This document shows positions 33,701 through 43,815 of a stretch of 64,000 nt of DNA, piece by piece. The stretch spans positions 88,295 to 152,294 of the forward strand of contig SWBL01000094.1 in NCBI GenBank assembly GCA_024195585.1, written 5' to 3'. The stretch's first letter is position 1; each line of letters begins with the position of its first letter. The DNA comes from Aureobasidium sp. EXF-3400 (lineage: Eukaryota; Ascomycota; Dothideomycetes; Dothideales; Saccotheciaceae). Below the pieces are notes generated by a model. The model made no database searches. It was not told where the DNA came from and saw only the letters and a list, made by a program, of their open reading frames with translations. The position numbers and the translations under genes were made by a program.

Positions 33701-34609
33701 TTACAGAGCGAGGACGGCAGCGGCCAAGAGACCAGCAGCACCGGCACCGACCTTCATGGCGGCACCAGAGTAGGAAGCGGGCATGGAGGTGGAGGCAGAA
33801 GGGCTGCTACCGGCCATGGTACCGTTGGCCATGGAGCCAGAGCCAGCCATGGTGGAGTTGGACTTGGCGGGCTTCATGGTGGCAGGGTAGGCGGCGCAGG
33901 TGGCCATGGGGGCGAGGAGGCAGGTCTCGTCCTGGCAGATGCTTTGGAGCTGAGCACCCTGGGCAGGGATAACGGTGGTGGGGGGAGCGCAGCGGACGTT
34001 GAAGATGGTGTTGAGGGCCTTGCCGACAACAGCGACATCATCAGAGCTGACACCGAAAGAGGTGGCAGCAAGGGCAACTTGCTGGATGAAGTAGCCGACC
34101 TCTGCAGCAGAGAGGTCCATGAATCTGTGGACAGCGGCCTGGGAGCCGAAGCCAGCGTAGCTGGGGAAGCCGGTGGCAGAGCAGCCGAGGAGAGCACCGA
34201 AGTACTGGTACAAGTGGGTCATGAGCTTGTACTGGTTGGATGAAGTGCCGTTGGAAGGCATGTTCATGGTGAGAGGGACGGCACCACCATCGTCGAGGAA
34301 GTTGATGGAGACACCGGAGCTGCCACCACGGTTGGAGGAGGCAAGACCACCGTTGAAGTAGGGGAGGAGGTTGACCTCGGTGCCATTGTACTCGCCCTTG
34401 GCAAGAATACCGGGGACAGCGTTCATGTTGGGCTTGGTGTAGTTACCAATGACAACAGTGTTGACGAGGAGGGTCAAGAGAGTCAATTGGTTGGCGCCAG
34501 TGTTCTCCTTGAGCAGAGCAGTGGTGTACTTGTCACAGATGGACATGTTCTGGGCAAATGCAGGAGCAGCAACGGCAGCAAGGCCGGCAACGAAAGTGGA
34601 GGCACGCAT
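33701..34609 (-). CDS. Secreted GPI-anchored protein with globin-like (truncated haemoglobin-like) core
   Basis: An intronless frame of 302 residues. It has a signal peptide (residues 1-20, cut after AFAQ) and a Ser/Thr/Met/Gly-rich linker after about residue 240. A terminal hydrophobic stretch (VGAGAAGLLAAAVLAL) preceded by small residues is a classic GPI-attachment signal, so the protein should sit on the plasma membrane or cell wall. Residues 125-200 read like the E-to-H helices of group I truncated haemoglobins: LMTHLYQYFGALLGC, a Tyr-Ala-Gly turn, AAVHRFMDLSAAE with His161 in the place of the proximal His, then IQQVALAATSFGVSSDDV. Residues 26-90 could supply the earlier helices, with a loop insert at 92-124. 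Five Cys residues may form disulfides. The globin match is my own pattern reading. Similar secreted proteins are common in filamentous fungi, usually without annotation. Confidence 0.8.
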   Translation of the reverse strand: MRASTFVAGLAAVAAPAFAQNMSICDKYTTALLKENTGANQLTLLTLLVNTVVIGNYTKPNMNAVPGILAKGEYNGTEVNLLPYFNGGLASSNRGGSSGVSINFLDDGGAVPLTMNMPSNGTSSNQYKLMTHLYQYFGALLGCSATGFPSYAGFGSQAAVHRFMDLSAAEVGYFIQQVALAATSFGVSSDDVAVVGKALNTIFNVRCAPPTTVIPAQGAQLQSICQDETCLLAPMATCAAYPATMKPAKSNSTMAGSGSMANGTMAGSSPSASTSMPASYSGAAMKVGAGAAGLLAAAVLAL

Positions 34610-35562
34610 ATTGAAAGAGTGGTGGATGTGTGTGTGGTGTGTGTGAAGAAACGATCGTGGGATGAAAGAGAAGAAAGGAATAATGGTGGATTGTCTCGAG
34701 CTTATGTGGTTCTGCATTCCACGAGCTTGTGATCATTCCAAATCTAACTTTTCCCCTTAGTTGGGGAAATAAGACAGATCAACGTCAATGGCGCATAGAG
34801 AAAGAAGGAATGACATGCGGGAGGTCATCTTTCTGCGTTCATAGGAACCACTGAAGCCGTTCGTTCCTCTAACGTGTGGCTATATTGTTCCGGCAGGACA
34901 ACGTCATTGGCTTTCCTTGCTTTCTCCATACAAAGACCATACATCTTTCTGTCCTTTCGCATACCTCTGGTCGTCGATGGTCGTCGAGGAGCTGTGTTGT
35001 TGTGAGGCTGTGTTGTGTTAGAGCTGGGAACAAACTCGTTGACTTGACAAGTACCCCTGCGTGACCCAACGGCGATCTTGAAGATCGTGGACGGATCAGG
35101 GACAGCGGTGCATGTTGCGGGAAATTTTTGCGAACGGTCATGAAGCCAAATTCCAATGTTTTGGACTTACCGACCAATCAAGACGATTGTATTACGATGA
35201 GCGACGTTAAGATGGCCGTGCACCTGTGTGGAGTGCGCGGAGATTCAAGCCTCGCTTTTAAGCATACCAGTAGCCTGTCATTAGCGTGCTGTAGCGTGCC
35301 ATCCACAAGACCCAGACCACGCAGGCGAGCATTCCACATGCGAAATCAGGAGGGAAATGGGAAATTGGGATTGGTTGAAGAATGCCGAATTGGTATTTTG
35401 CCTGTTTGTGTCCCGCGCCCGTTGCGATCAATTGTCCCGAAACAACGCCAAAGACATGCGACCAGACCGAAAACAAACAAGTCCTTTCGTATAACCGTGC
35501 TAAAAGACTGGGCAGTGTATGAACTAAAACATAGTCAGATGATGCAGAGAGTCGTGGACAAT
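34610..35562. other. Intergenic region, about 950 bp
   Basis: No supported gene. The bases next to 34610 are CA/CT-rich on the minus strand, consistent with the leader of the GPI-protein gene. Confidence 0.4.
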
Positions 35563-36483
35563 CTATTTGGTCGTGAAGCCGCTCTTCTTCTTCAACCACG
35601 TTTCCATGTTCATCATTTGTGGGTGGATGGAGCGCAGGTTGGAGATGTCGGCCTTGTATCCATCAGACGCGAACCAACCGATCATATGGCCGAGCTCAGT
35701 AACCATGTAGGTCAGGACTGAACCAAGACCCCAGAAAGTGGTACCAGCAGGAGAGCCGGTTGCGTTCTCGAAAGCCTTCGAGATTTGGGGGAAGGTAAGC
35801 TCGTCGCCAGCGAGGCCGCGCGCCTTGTGGTTCCATTCCTCGGGATGGGTGAAGGCCTGTGCTGCGAAGAAGCCAATGTCTGCGGTAGCGACCCATTGCA
35901 GAGGCTTAGTGTCGCCAAGATGGTTGTGCAGGGCGGTCAGGAAGACCTTGGTAGGGAAGCCCGGCTGTAGGTTGTCCATGAAGGCGACGGGTCGAAGTAT
36001 GGTCCAGCCCATGGCTTGGGCCTTGTCGCGCAGGTGGATCTCGATAAGCTGCTTGGTCTGGAAATGAGGGATGGGAGTTGCGTTGTCCCAGCTCTCCTTG
36101 TCACCACCACGCTCAACGCTGCTGTAGACAAAGTGCTGGACGTTGTTCTTGACACTCTCGTCAATAAGCTCGGTACCCTGCTTGACTTCGCCCTCGAAGG
36201 TCACGCCCTTGCCCATTGAGATCTGCACCGAGTAGACGCCCCAGATCGGTTGTCCGGCGACCTTGGTGGCAGCTTCGAAAAGAGCGGGTACATCATCAAG
36301 GTTTCCCTCAACGAGCTTGATGTTTGATGCTCGTGCTGCAAGCTTCTTTGCACTGCCACTATTGGAATCTCTGGTCAGGGCCAGAATAGTGAAGTCGGAA
36401 GCATTAGGGAGCTCGAGCAGAGCGTCAATGACAGAGCCGCCCTGCTTGCCAGTAGCACCGGTGATGAGGAGAACGCGTGACAT
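35563..36483 (-). CDS. NmrA-like family NAD(P)-binding protein
   Basis: A single-exon 306-residue protein with an extended short-chain dehydrogenase fold. The dinucleotide-binding loop is LLITGATGKQGGSVIDALL (G-x-x-G-x-x-G near residue 9). It is followed by LALTRDSNSGSAKKLA, KLVEGNLDDVPALFEA and HFVYSSVERGG, as in NmrA/HSCARG-type proteins. NmrA relatives sense the NADPH/NADP ratio or act as isoflavone-reductase-like enzymes. The usual YxxxK catalytic pair is not obvious, since the region after SSVERGG reads HFQTKQLIEIHLR, so a regulatory or redox-sensor role is as likely as catalysis. The start is the first ATG before the fold. It is divergent from the NTF2-like gene at 37050. Confidence 0.85.
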   Translation of the reverse strand: MSRVLLITGATGKQGGSVIDALLELPNASDFTILALTRDSNSGSAKKLAARASNIKLVEGNLDDVPALFEAATKVAGQPIWGVYSVQISMGKGVTFEGEVKQGTELIDESVKNNVQHFVYSSVERGGDKESWDNATPIPHFQTKQLIEIHLRDKAQAMGWTILRPVAFMDNLQPGFPTKVFLTALHNHLGDTKPLQWVATADIGFFAAQAFTHPEEWNHKARGLAGDELTFPQISKAFENATGSPAGTTFWGLGSVLTYMVTELGHMIGWFASDGYKADISNLRSIHPQMMNMETWLKKKSGFTTK

Positions 36484-37049
36484 GATGGTGTTTGGTGGAT
36501 AAAGGGTATAATTAGGGAGCAAGAGATGCAAATGCAGAGGAAGAGACAGCAGGCCCGGCGAAGGACATGGCTGCGGTATCCTTATCACATGCCAGCTCCA
36601 AGCTCAAGCTTTCATTCAGCAAGGCCGTCATCATCACCTGCTACAGGACGGACTTGGTTGGAGAGTTGTTAGGTGGATTGCAGGCAGATGCAGAATCCGA
36701 ACGGGCGCGTCTTGTTGTTCCGACGCTTCGGCGTTTGGCTGGAGCGAAGCTGGACGACGATCACCGGATCCCCAACTCGTTCCAACGCAGCTTCTTCGCA
36801 TCTGCGCAAGACGGGCGTGCTTCAAGGGCGTGGTAGTGCAAAATGCAGCGCTTCGGAGAATTAAACGCTGATCATAGACGTGCTAAGTAGTCGGTGTCAC
36901 TGACCTGGTAGAAAACATGCCGTGCTCGTACTCCCTCCCTATCGTCGACCTGCCCGGACAAGTCCTTTCTCGCCAAATACATCTGCAAGATAACACAGTC
37001 GCAAGACAGCACAGTTACAAGACCAAATAGCTGCAACCACAAACACACA
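36484..37049. promoter_or_regulatory. Divergent promoter between NmrA-like and NTF2-like genes
   Basis: 566 bp separate the two start codons. No gene is seen. The bases before 37050 are CA-rich, a usual fungal 5' leader. Confidence 0.35.
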
Positions 37050-37607
37050 ATGGCCTCAGAAACCAGATCAACACGGCTCAACACAGCCTACTCGCTGCTC
37101 GACGCTTACGGCTCTCTCTCACCAGACGCCATCCTCGACCACCTCGATGACAACTGCACACACCAGGCTCTGCCCGCCTCTTTGGGCATGCCGCCTCGCT
37201 CCAAAGAAGAGTTCAGAGGTCACGCTCAAGGCATTACCTCCATCTTCACCACTTTCGCCATGGTCCCGCAAAACATCTACGAGGACGAAGACAACAACGC
37301 CGTAGTCATCCACGCCATGATGGATGGCCAGCTGAACAAGCCCGGCATGGGTCAGTGGAAGAACGAGTGCATAATGCTGCTGCGCTTCACACCAGACGGC
37401 TCCAAGATCATCCAGATCAGAGAGTTCGTCGACAGCGCAAAAGCCATGGAAATGCGCAACAAAGTCAAGCCCAAGAACTTCGACTCGCATGGTCCAGGCT
37501 TCATGTCCACAGTCGGCTGGGTTGTGTCCACCACTGTGCCGGTCGCCTTGGCCGGCGCCGCCGTCCTCTTCTTCACCGGAAGAAAGGACTTGCTACGAAT
37601 GAGATAA
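37050..37607 (+). CDS. NTF2/SnoaL-like protein with C-terminal membrane anchor
   Basis: An intronless 185-residue protein. Residues 8-140 look like the NTF2/SnoaL cone fold: helix RLNTAYSLLDAYGSL, strand DNCTHQALPASLGM, helix KEEFRGHAQGITSIFTTF, then strands AVVIHAMMDGQL, NECIMLLRFTPDG and KIIQIREFVDSAKAMEM. It resembles SnoaL-like polyketide cyclases and the steroid-isomerase fold. Residues 157-176 (WVVSTTVPVALAGAAVLFF) form one transmembrane segment followed by GRKDLLRMR, a tail-anchor arrangement facing the cytosol. The family is found in many ascomycetes as an uncharacterised protein. The substrate is not known and catalysis is not proven. Confidence 0.8.
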   Translation: MASETRSTRLNTAYSLLDAYGSLSPDAILDHLDDNCTHQALPASLGMPPRSKEEFRGHAQGITSIFTTFAMVPQNIYEDEDNNAVVIHAMMDGQLNKPGMGQWKNECIMLLRFTPDGSKIIQIREFVDSAKAMEMRNKVKPKNFDSHGPGFMSTVGWVVSTTVPVALAGAAVLFFTGRKDLLRMR

Positions 37608-38794
37608 GCAAGCAAATCGCTGCATGCCAATGCTTACGCTACATGTATAATGCCCCGAATAATCTACAAAACTTGTTGCCTCGTCTACAATACCTGTGGC
37701 CGTCAAGGGTTGTGCCGTCTTAGTGATACACACCTTTCCAAGCGAGCATCGCACAACATCCTTGCACCCTGGTTGCATGTTGGTTTAGAAGTGGCGTAGA
37801 GACAGACGTATCTACAGGGTGATTCCGTACATCTGTTATCGATACCTCCCTCGAGCCAAGACAACCTCGAGCTGGCCATCTTGCTCAACCGCATGAACCA
37901 TTGATCGACTACAAGTAACATGAACACGCCGATCTCAAGATCAAACCTAAACCACCCACCCACCCACCCATATAATATAACCGACGACCACCCCTGCAGA
38001 CAAGAAGCAAGATCTCTGTTATTAGATTATTATTATTCCCATACGAGTAAAATCACAGATGAATTCCAGTGTAACTTTTCTGAAACACGCGTCCTGTTTA
38101 CTCCCACGCAAACCAAATATTCGGTGAAATGCTACCAACCATCTCTCATCAAAAAAACAATCGTGCATACAATATGCATCGGCTCTCCTCTCTCTCAACG
38201 CCGGAAAACACAAAACCAGTGACGCGTCGATCTTTACCTTCTTGATGGCTGGTGCATCAACTTTACCCCAGGAACCATCTTCATATAATGTCGTCAAGAC
38301 TTGCTTTGCGGAATAGCCAGCCGGCCGGAAGTCCTGGTTCGATTGACAGGGGTAGACCCTGGATGCTTTTCCAGACCTCAACTTGCGACTTTTGTTGTTA
38401 TCCGAGCTGGGTTGGATGCACATGCTTCCGAATCTTCTTGGGATTTGCGGCCGTACGATCGAAAATCTGGTACTGTATAGCTAGGTAGTATGCATATGAG
38501 AGCATTTGAGAGAGAAATGGTGTGAATGAACAAATTCGTTGATATCTAAAGATCCTACTCATGTAATCAAGACAGCAAGAAACAAGAATAGCAGACACAA
38601 AAATGGGGATAGTCTGAAGCAAAGAAACAAACAGACCGACAAGAAAGGTAGAACAAACAAACTCATTACTGTGCCGCCCTTGAGCCATGATAATGGCCTA
38701 ACCAACACGGCTGCGCCTCGCCTCGCGGTAAATCAAAACAGTAGTTCTCTCCTCCGGGTAGAGACAGAAAGTCCGGACATTCGTGTTTCGATCT
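37608..38794. other. Intergenic region, 1.2 kb, with a coding-like fragment on the minus strand
   Basis: Between two convergent genes. A (CCCA)n tract occurs near 37952-37969. Around 38225-38400 the minus strand looks codon-like in two frames: one contains YSAKQVLTTLYEDGSWGKV, the other ends with PLSIEPGLPAGWLFRKAS and a stop at 38281. Neither has a start codon or a clear partner exon, so no gene is called. It could be a gene relic. Confidence 0.3.
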
Positions 38795-40542
38795 TTAGAT
38801 GACGATATCGTCAAACTTTTTCGTCTGTCCAAGCGCTGCGGCCTTTGCATACGCAGCCCGCTCCTCGATGTCCTTGGCCTCGGTGATCTTCCACTCGCGG
38901 ATGACGTCTGCCTTGCGGGCCTCGCTGCGAGGCTCAAACGCCATCTCGAAGGGATCCGGCTTGACGATGAGCAGAGAGTTGCACTTGTCGGTGGGGACCT
39001 CGATCTCTCGGCCGGTGGCAGGGTCGACCTTGCGCTTGAGGTTGAATGCCCACGCTAGCGCACCACAAGCCACAATGAGCTCGTCCTGCGTCAATGACAT
39101 GCCGAGACACTGTCTTTGTCCAAAGCCGAAGGACGTCATGCCCTTGATGTTGGGGTGTTGTGTCAGTGGCTCTTGGAAGGTGGGCCATCCTGCTTCCAGC
39201 CAGCGTTCTGGGCGGTAGCTCTCCGGGTCGGGGTACTTGACTGGATTCAGGAGGAAGGCGCTAGAGATAGATATTAATATCGTGCAAAGCCAATGGGAGA
39301 ACTGATCAAACTTACTAGTCGAGGGGTAGGATACGAATACCCTTGGGGATGAAGTAGCCGCGGTAGTAATCGTCCTGTTCGGTCTCGTGGGCGACACCAG
39401 TGGGAACGTTAGGGCGCCAACGCATAGATTCCTTGATACATGCGCGGAGAATGGGAAGCTTAGGGAAGTCTTCGATGCTGGGCATACGTCCTCCAAGTTC
39501 TGTGTCGATTTCGTTCTGGAGCTTCTTCTGCCACTCGGGGTGGTGAACCATGGCGACGAGGAAGTAGTTGAGAGGGCCGGCAACGGTGAAGATACCGACC
39601 AGTGCGAGCATACCAAGAACAGAAGATGCTTCGTAATCACCAGAGAGGTTGTTGGTCTTTTCAGTCTCCAGGAATTGCTTGGTGAAACTCCAGCGAGCAG
39701 TACCTGCCCTCATTTGAGTCTTGACACGGACAAGGTTCTCCATCCACCAGCGTTGTTGTTCGTCGTGACGCTTGTGTTCGGCTTTCTTCCAGGGGTTGAT
39801 CATCTCGGGAAGTTTCCAGAGAGGTGTGATGATGTTAGTGATGGGACCGGCAGGGGACATTTGAGTAAGAAGACCCCAGGCACTGGTGATACAGTACCCA
39901 CTCAAGCTTGGGTCATCCCAGTTGAGTGTGCACATGATCTTGGAAGCCATGTCCTCGAGAGTATAGTTGAAGGCGTCAGGGTTCTCAAGCAGACGGAACA
40001 TCCATCGCTTGACTTCATGTTGCATGACACCATAGTAGCCAGCATTGGTGGCTTGGGTCAGGTAACCATGAGAGAAGCGACGTTGTCTGGCCCAGTATTC
40101 TATACCATGTAAGTCATGTGATAAAGGAACAAAGAGGGAAGGGATATGTCTTACGGTTCTTGCCCATCAAGGGAAGGTATTCCATGGAGCCATGAGTACT
40201 CTTGGAGTCGAAGAGCGACGGTACGGCGGGTCTGTCAGAGTTGTACTTGGCCTTCTTGACAAGAAGTTCTTCGGCAATCTTCTCATCAGAGACGACGATG
40301 AAACCTGTGCCAAGCATCTCGGTGTAGTAGATGGGACCATGAATATCTGCAAACTCCTTGAACTTGATCCACATCTTTTGGATGGGCATATCATGAATGC
40401 GTCCAATGAAGGGGAACAGCCTTGGCCCAGGCAATTGGTGCTCTGCCTCTGACTTCTTGGGACGCCGCGCATTGTTCAGGATGGAGATGGCCACGAAGCC
40501 CACAAGGGCGATGCCGATGGCGGCTAATGTGAGGGGCTGCAT
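38795..40542 (-). CDS. Cytochrome P450 with non-canonical I-helix
   Basis: Three exons, 40155..40542, 39316..40099 and 38795..39260, with two 55-nt introns, encode 545 residues. The N-terminal membrane anchor (LTLAAIGIALVGFVAISIL) is followed by the Pro-rich hinge LPGPRLFPFIG. The ExxR motif is KESMRWRP, PERW is in YRPERWLEAGW, and the haem ligand is Cys in FGFGQRQCLG. The I-helix reads LVGIFTVAGPLNYF, so the usual acid-Thr pair (AGxDT) is replaced by Pro-Leu-Asn, which could change oxygen activation. Both splice sites are fixed by conserved reading across them (GKNQYWARQRR and LPLDYAFLLNP). It is divergent from the FAD monooxygenase at 42092. The substrate is unknown. Confidence 0.93.
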
Positions 40543-42091
40543 TGTGACTTACAGAAATGAAGGAACGAGAGGAAGTTCAGAGGGCGGGAGGACAGAGATG
40601 TTAACTTGAAGAGAACAGACGCTCGAGACTCCAACGTGCCGTGAGCATGACAATATGCTCAAGTCTAAACTCATGTGGTAATGATGGGTCGATCTGCGAT
40701 CAGACCTCTCGGAAAGGTTCTAACAAGGGGTTTGGGTGTGGGCATGCAAGCCCAAGAATCGTCGCTGCACGATGATTCATGAGATCTGCTCTCGCTCTAG
40801 AGCGAGCACCCACCCAGCACAAACCCGCGAGGCTGGATACTTGAGTCGAAGCGAGCATTGGACTCGTTGCTGACTGTCAGAGATCAGCATAGCCCTGTGT
40901 TGATCGGAAAAAGAACAATGAGCTTGAAGAAAGACGTCTCTCCCACCAACATGTTGGTCAGATTCTGGAAGTGTGTCGCAGCATGCTGATGAGATCCTCA
41001 CATGCAGCAACGATGGATACGAAACACACGATTGGTTGAGAGAGATGGGCAAGATTTGCCTTGCTGCATGATGCGTTGCATGGGTGCAAGCGCGGTTACG
41101 TTGACACATACCAGACCGCCGGCCTTGGGAATTAAACTGCAAGGCTGGCAACTAGCCAAGGAAGGTTGGATCTCGAAATGAAGCTTAGCATGGATACCGA
41201 CGCTACGAAGGCCACACCCGCGGCGAACAAGTCGCTACTGAAGTGCGGCACAACTCAATCTGACGGGTTATCTGGGGCCAAGCAGGGCCCCTCGTGGGTA
41301 CACCACGATCGAGACATCATATCTCGTAGGAACTGTGGGGGCGAGATATGTGGGTAGTACAGTTCGAAACAACAATAGCTGCCTCACACAGCGTTCTCGT
41401 GGACGAAGCAGTGTAACAGTCGTCAAGATTTCCGGGTCCGAAATGGAGAACTTGATATTCCCGCAGACACGGTAGTGTAAGTTGCGAGTCCGAGACCGAC
41501 TCAGAGGTCGATAAAGTGCAAGTGTTTCGACGATCAGGAACGCCTGACTGGCGGGACCTCTTTCGGAGTTGCTAGGATTGCGTGGGATGTGGTTGCGAGC
41601 AGCGATGAGCAGTGCTCCTGCAAAGGATGTCGTCCTGCTCGGCCCGCGCCGACGCACAGACACAAGCCAGCCAGGGCTTTTGACAAGCAAAGGGGGCTGT
41701 TTTGCCCAGCAAACTTGTTGGGCGGGGATGGCTTGAGGCGTTTCGAGTGACAAGTTGGTTCCTTGGGTGGCTTGTTTCCCCGGTCGCAAAGTCGAAATGT
41801 CACCGTCATTGGCAGCAGCCACTAACAAGGTATGTGTGAATGTTGATCTTGTCCATCATGCTCGTCATGAACATGGTCCGTCGGACTCTTTTGGAGACCC
41901 GAAACCACAGTCACGCCTCTCCGGCATAATCAAACCACCGACACGGCGACCCTTTCGCGCCTGCAGGGGAGCGTCGGAGATATTGGAGTGCGAGCAAGAA
42001 ACCAGAGTAGACAAAAACATGGACATATCCTGTTGGAAAAGGAGCATCTGCTCTCGTTTCACCAAAATCTATTCTCCGAACCGTCATCAAC
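40543..42091. promoter_or_regulatory. Long divergent promoter between P450 and FAD monooxygenase genes
   Basis: 1.55 kb separate the two oppositely transcribed oxygenase genes. No gene is supported inside; frames on both strands are short or lack domains. A perfect 16-bp palindrome lies at 40791..40806. The arrangement allows common control of both genes. Confidence 0.45.
40791..40806. promoter_or_regulatory. Perfect 16-bp palindrome CTCGCTCTAGAGCGAG
   Basis: The palindrome is exact over 16 bp. It is extended by TGCT on the left and CACC on the right with one near-match pair. It lies about 250 bp upstream of the P450 start. Inverted CGC...GCG half-sites are a usual form of fungal zinc-cluster regulator sites, so it is a candidate operator. 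The binding factor is unknown. Confidence 0.35.
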
Positions 42092-43608
42092 ATGACGACC
42101 AAGATGGAAACTAAACCTCTGGGTTCTTACCCCAAGTCTGGCATCGACGTTCTCGTCGTCGGTACTGGCCTTGCAGGTTTGACTGCTGCCCTCGAATGTA
42201 TCCGCAAGGGCCACAATGTCAAGGTCCTTGAGCGCAATGCAACAATCAACACCGCCGGAGACATGTACTTCATGGGTCTCAGCGCTACCCGCTTCTTCAA
42301 CCACTGGCCTGAGATGAAGAAGGAATACGACTCGATCGGTCTCCACGATGCTTGGATTGAGACCTTCCAGCACTCTGGTCAGCAAATGATCAAGCCCCTC
42401 AGAGTTGCCGACCGCCTGAAGGCTCAGGGTCTCGACCCCGGAACTCCCCCCGGTACCTTCCAGATGCGTCCTCTTGTCTACAAGATGTTCGTCAACCAAG
42501 TCGAATCTCTTGGCGTCAAGGTCGAGTTCAGCCGCCGTGTCGTTGACTACTACGAGGACATCGAGAACGGCAAGGCCGGTGTCGTTTGCGACGACGGCGA
42601 GAAGTACGAAGCCGATGTTGTCATTGCTGCCGATGGTGTCGGTTCCAAGTCTCAGAAGCTTGTCGGTGGTCAGGTCAGAGCTGTTTCCTCTGGCAGAGCC
42701 ATGTGGAGAGCTGCTTTCCCCATCGAGCACCTCGACAAGGACCCTGAGGTCAAGGAGTTCTTCTCCCTTATCAACGGCGAGAACCCCATCGTCCGTACCT
42801 GGCTCGGTCCCGGCACTTATGCCCTGACCCTCACCCGCCCCGACACCATGATCTGGATCATGAACCACGACGCCACCGGTTCCGAAGCCGAGTCTTGGAG
42901 CAACACCATTGACCACGAGGAAGTTTTGGAGGGTATGGACAAGGTCCCCGGACCCAACAAGTGGGCACCCATCTTCAAGAGACTTGTAAAGTGCACACCC
43001 GACAACACCATCATCAACTTCGAGCTCCTGTGGAGAAACCCCCAGCCTACTTGGTTGTCTCCCGGCGCCCGTGTCATCCAGATTGGTGATGCCGCTCACT
43101 CTTTCTTGCCTGCCTCTGGTAACGGTGCTACTCAAGCCATTGAGGACGCTGTCACCATCGCCTCTGCCCTGCAACTTGCCGGAAAGGACCACATCGACGA
43201 TGCCACTCGTGCTCACGTCAGAGTTCGGTAAGTTATACAAGCATCTTGATCATAACATCCTTCTAACACTACTATAGTTTCATCCGTAACTCTTGCGCAC
43301 AGAAGCTCGGCTTCAGCAACGCAGAGCTCCTGCAAGACACCGACTGGGAGAAAGTAAAGCTCAACCCCCGCCTCGCCGCCCCCAAGCTCCCCAGCTGGGT
43401 CTGGGGCCACGATCCCGAACACTACATGCACTCTAACTACGACAACATTGTCGATGGCATGAAGAAGGGTATCAGACACGAAGACGACGAGCGTGTACCC
43501 CCCAACTACCCCCCTGGCTACCGTTACGAGCCATGGAACATTGACGAGATCATGGATGCCATGAGAAACGGCAGACCTGTTGAGCTCGGTGCCGGTAACT
43601 GGGATTAG
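42092..43608 (+). CDS. FAD-dependent aromatic-ring-type monooxygenase
   Basis: Two exons, 42092..43227 and 43278..43608, joined by a 50-nt intron, encode 488 residues of a class A flavoprotein hydroxylase. The FAD-binding Rossmann motif is DVLVVGTGLAGLTAALE (residues 19-35) with the acidic strand end in VKVLERN. The middle DG motif is VVIAADGVGSKS, and the second FAD motif is VIQIGDAAHSFLPASGNGATQAIEDA. These fit the salicylate/para-hydroxybenzoate hydroxylase superfamily. The C-terminal third (about 380-488) contains WVWGHDPEHYMHSNYDNIV and PPGYRYEPWNIDEIM. Hydroxylation of an aromatic or secondary metabolite with NAD(P)H is inferred. It is tail-to-tail with the amidase gene, 207 bp apart. 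A second ATG four codons downstream is an alternative start. Confidence 0.92.
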
Positions 43609-43815
43609 ACGATTTCTCAGACTCGCTGCAAATTGGCGCGAAAAAGGCGTACATGTGGCAATTACTCACGTTAACGAGGGTCTGTTTTTACTAAAGCGAA
43701 GCATGGGAACTGAAAGATGGAATATCATCACTGCAACTAGTTCTCGGGGCGTTATATATCATGAACTTCACGTTTTAATTACAACTCATCTCTCTTCTAT
43801 CTTGTCGTACTAAAC

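Noticed and set aside
35563..37607. NmrA-like and SnoaL-like genes as definite members of the oxidative cluster
   Set aside because: They lie near it, but a 1.2-kb gap separates them from the first P450 and both families are common in non-clustered loci, so membership is not claimed.
38331..38370. tRNA-like GGTTCGATT string
   Set aside because: No acceptor or D-arm pairing and no A box at the right distance.
42059..43240. Long 393-codon open frame opposite to the FAD monooxygenase
   Set aside because: It is the antisense shadow of a GC-biased coding exon. It has no family resemblance, while the plus-strand frame has all FAD motifs.
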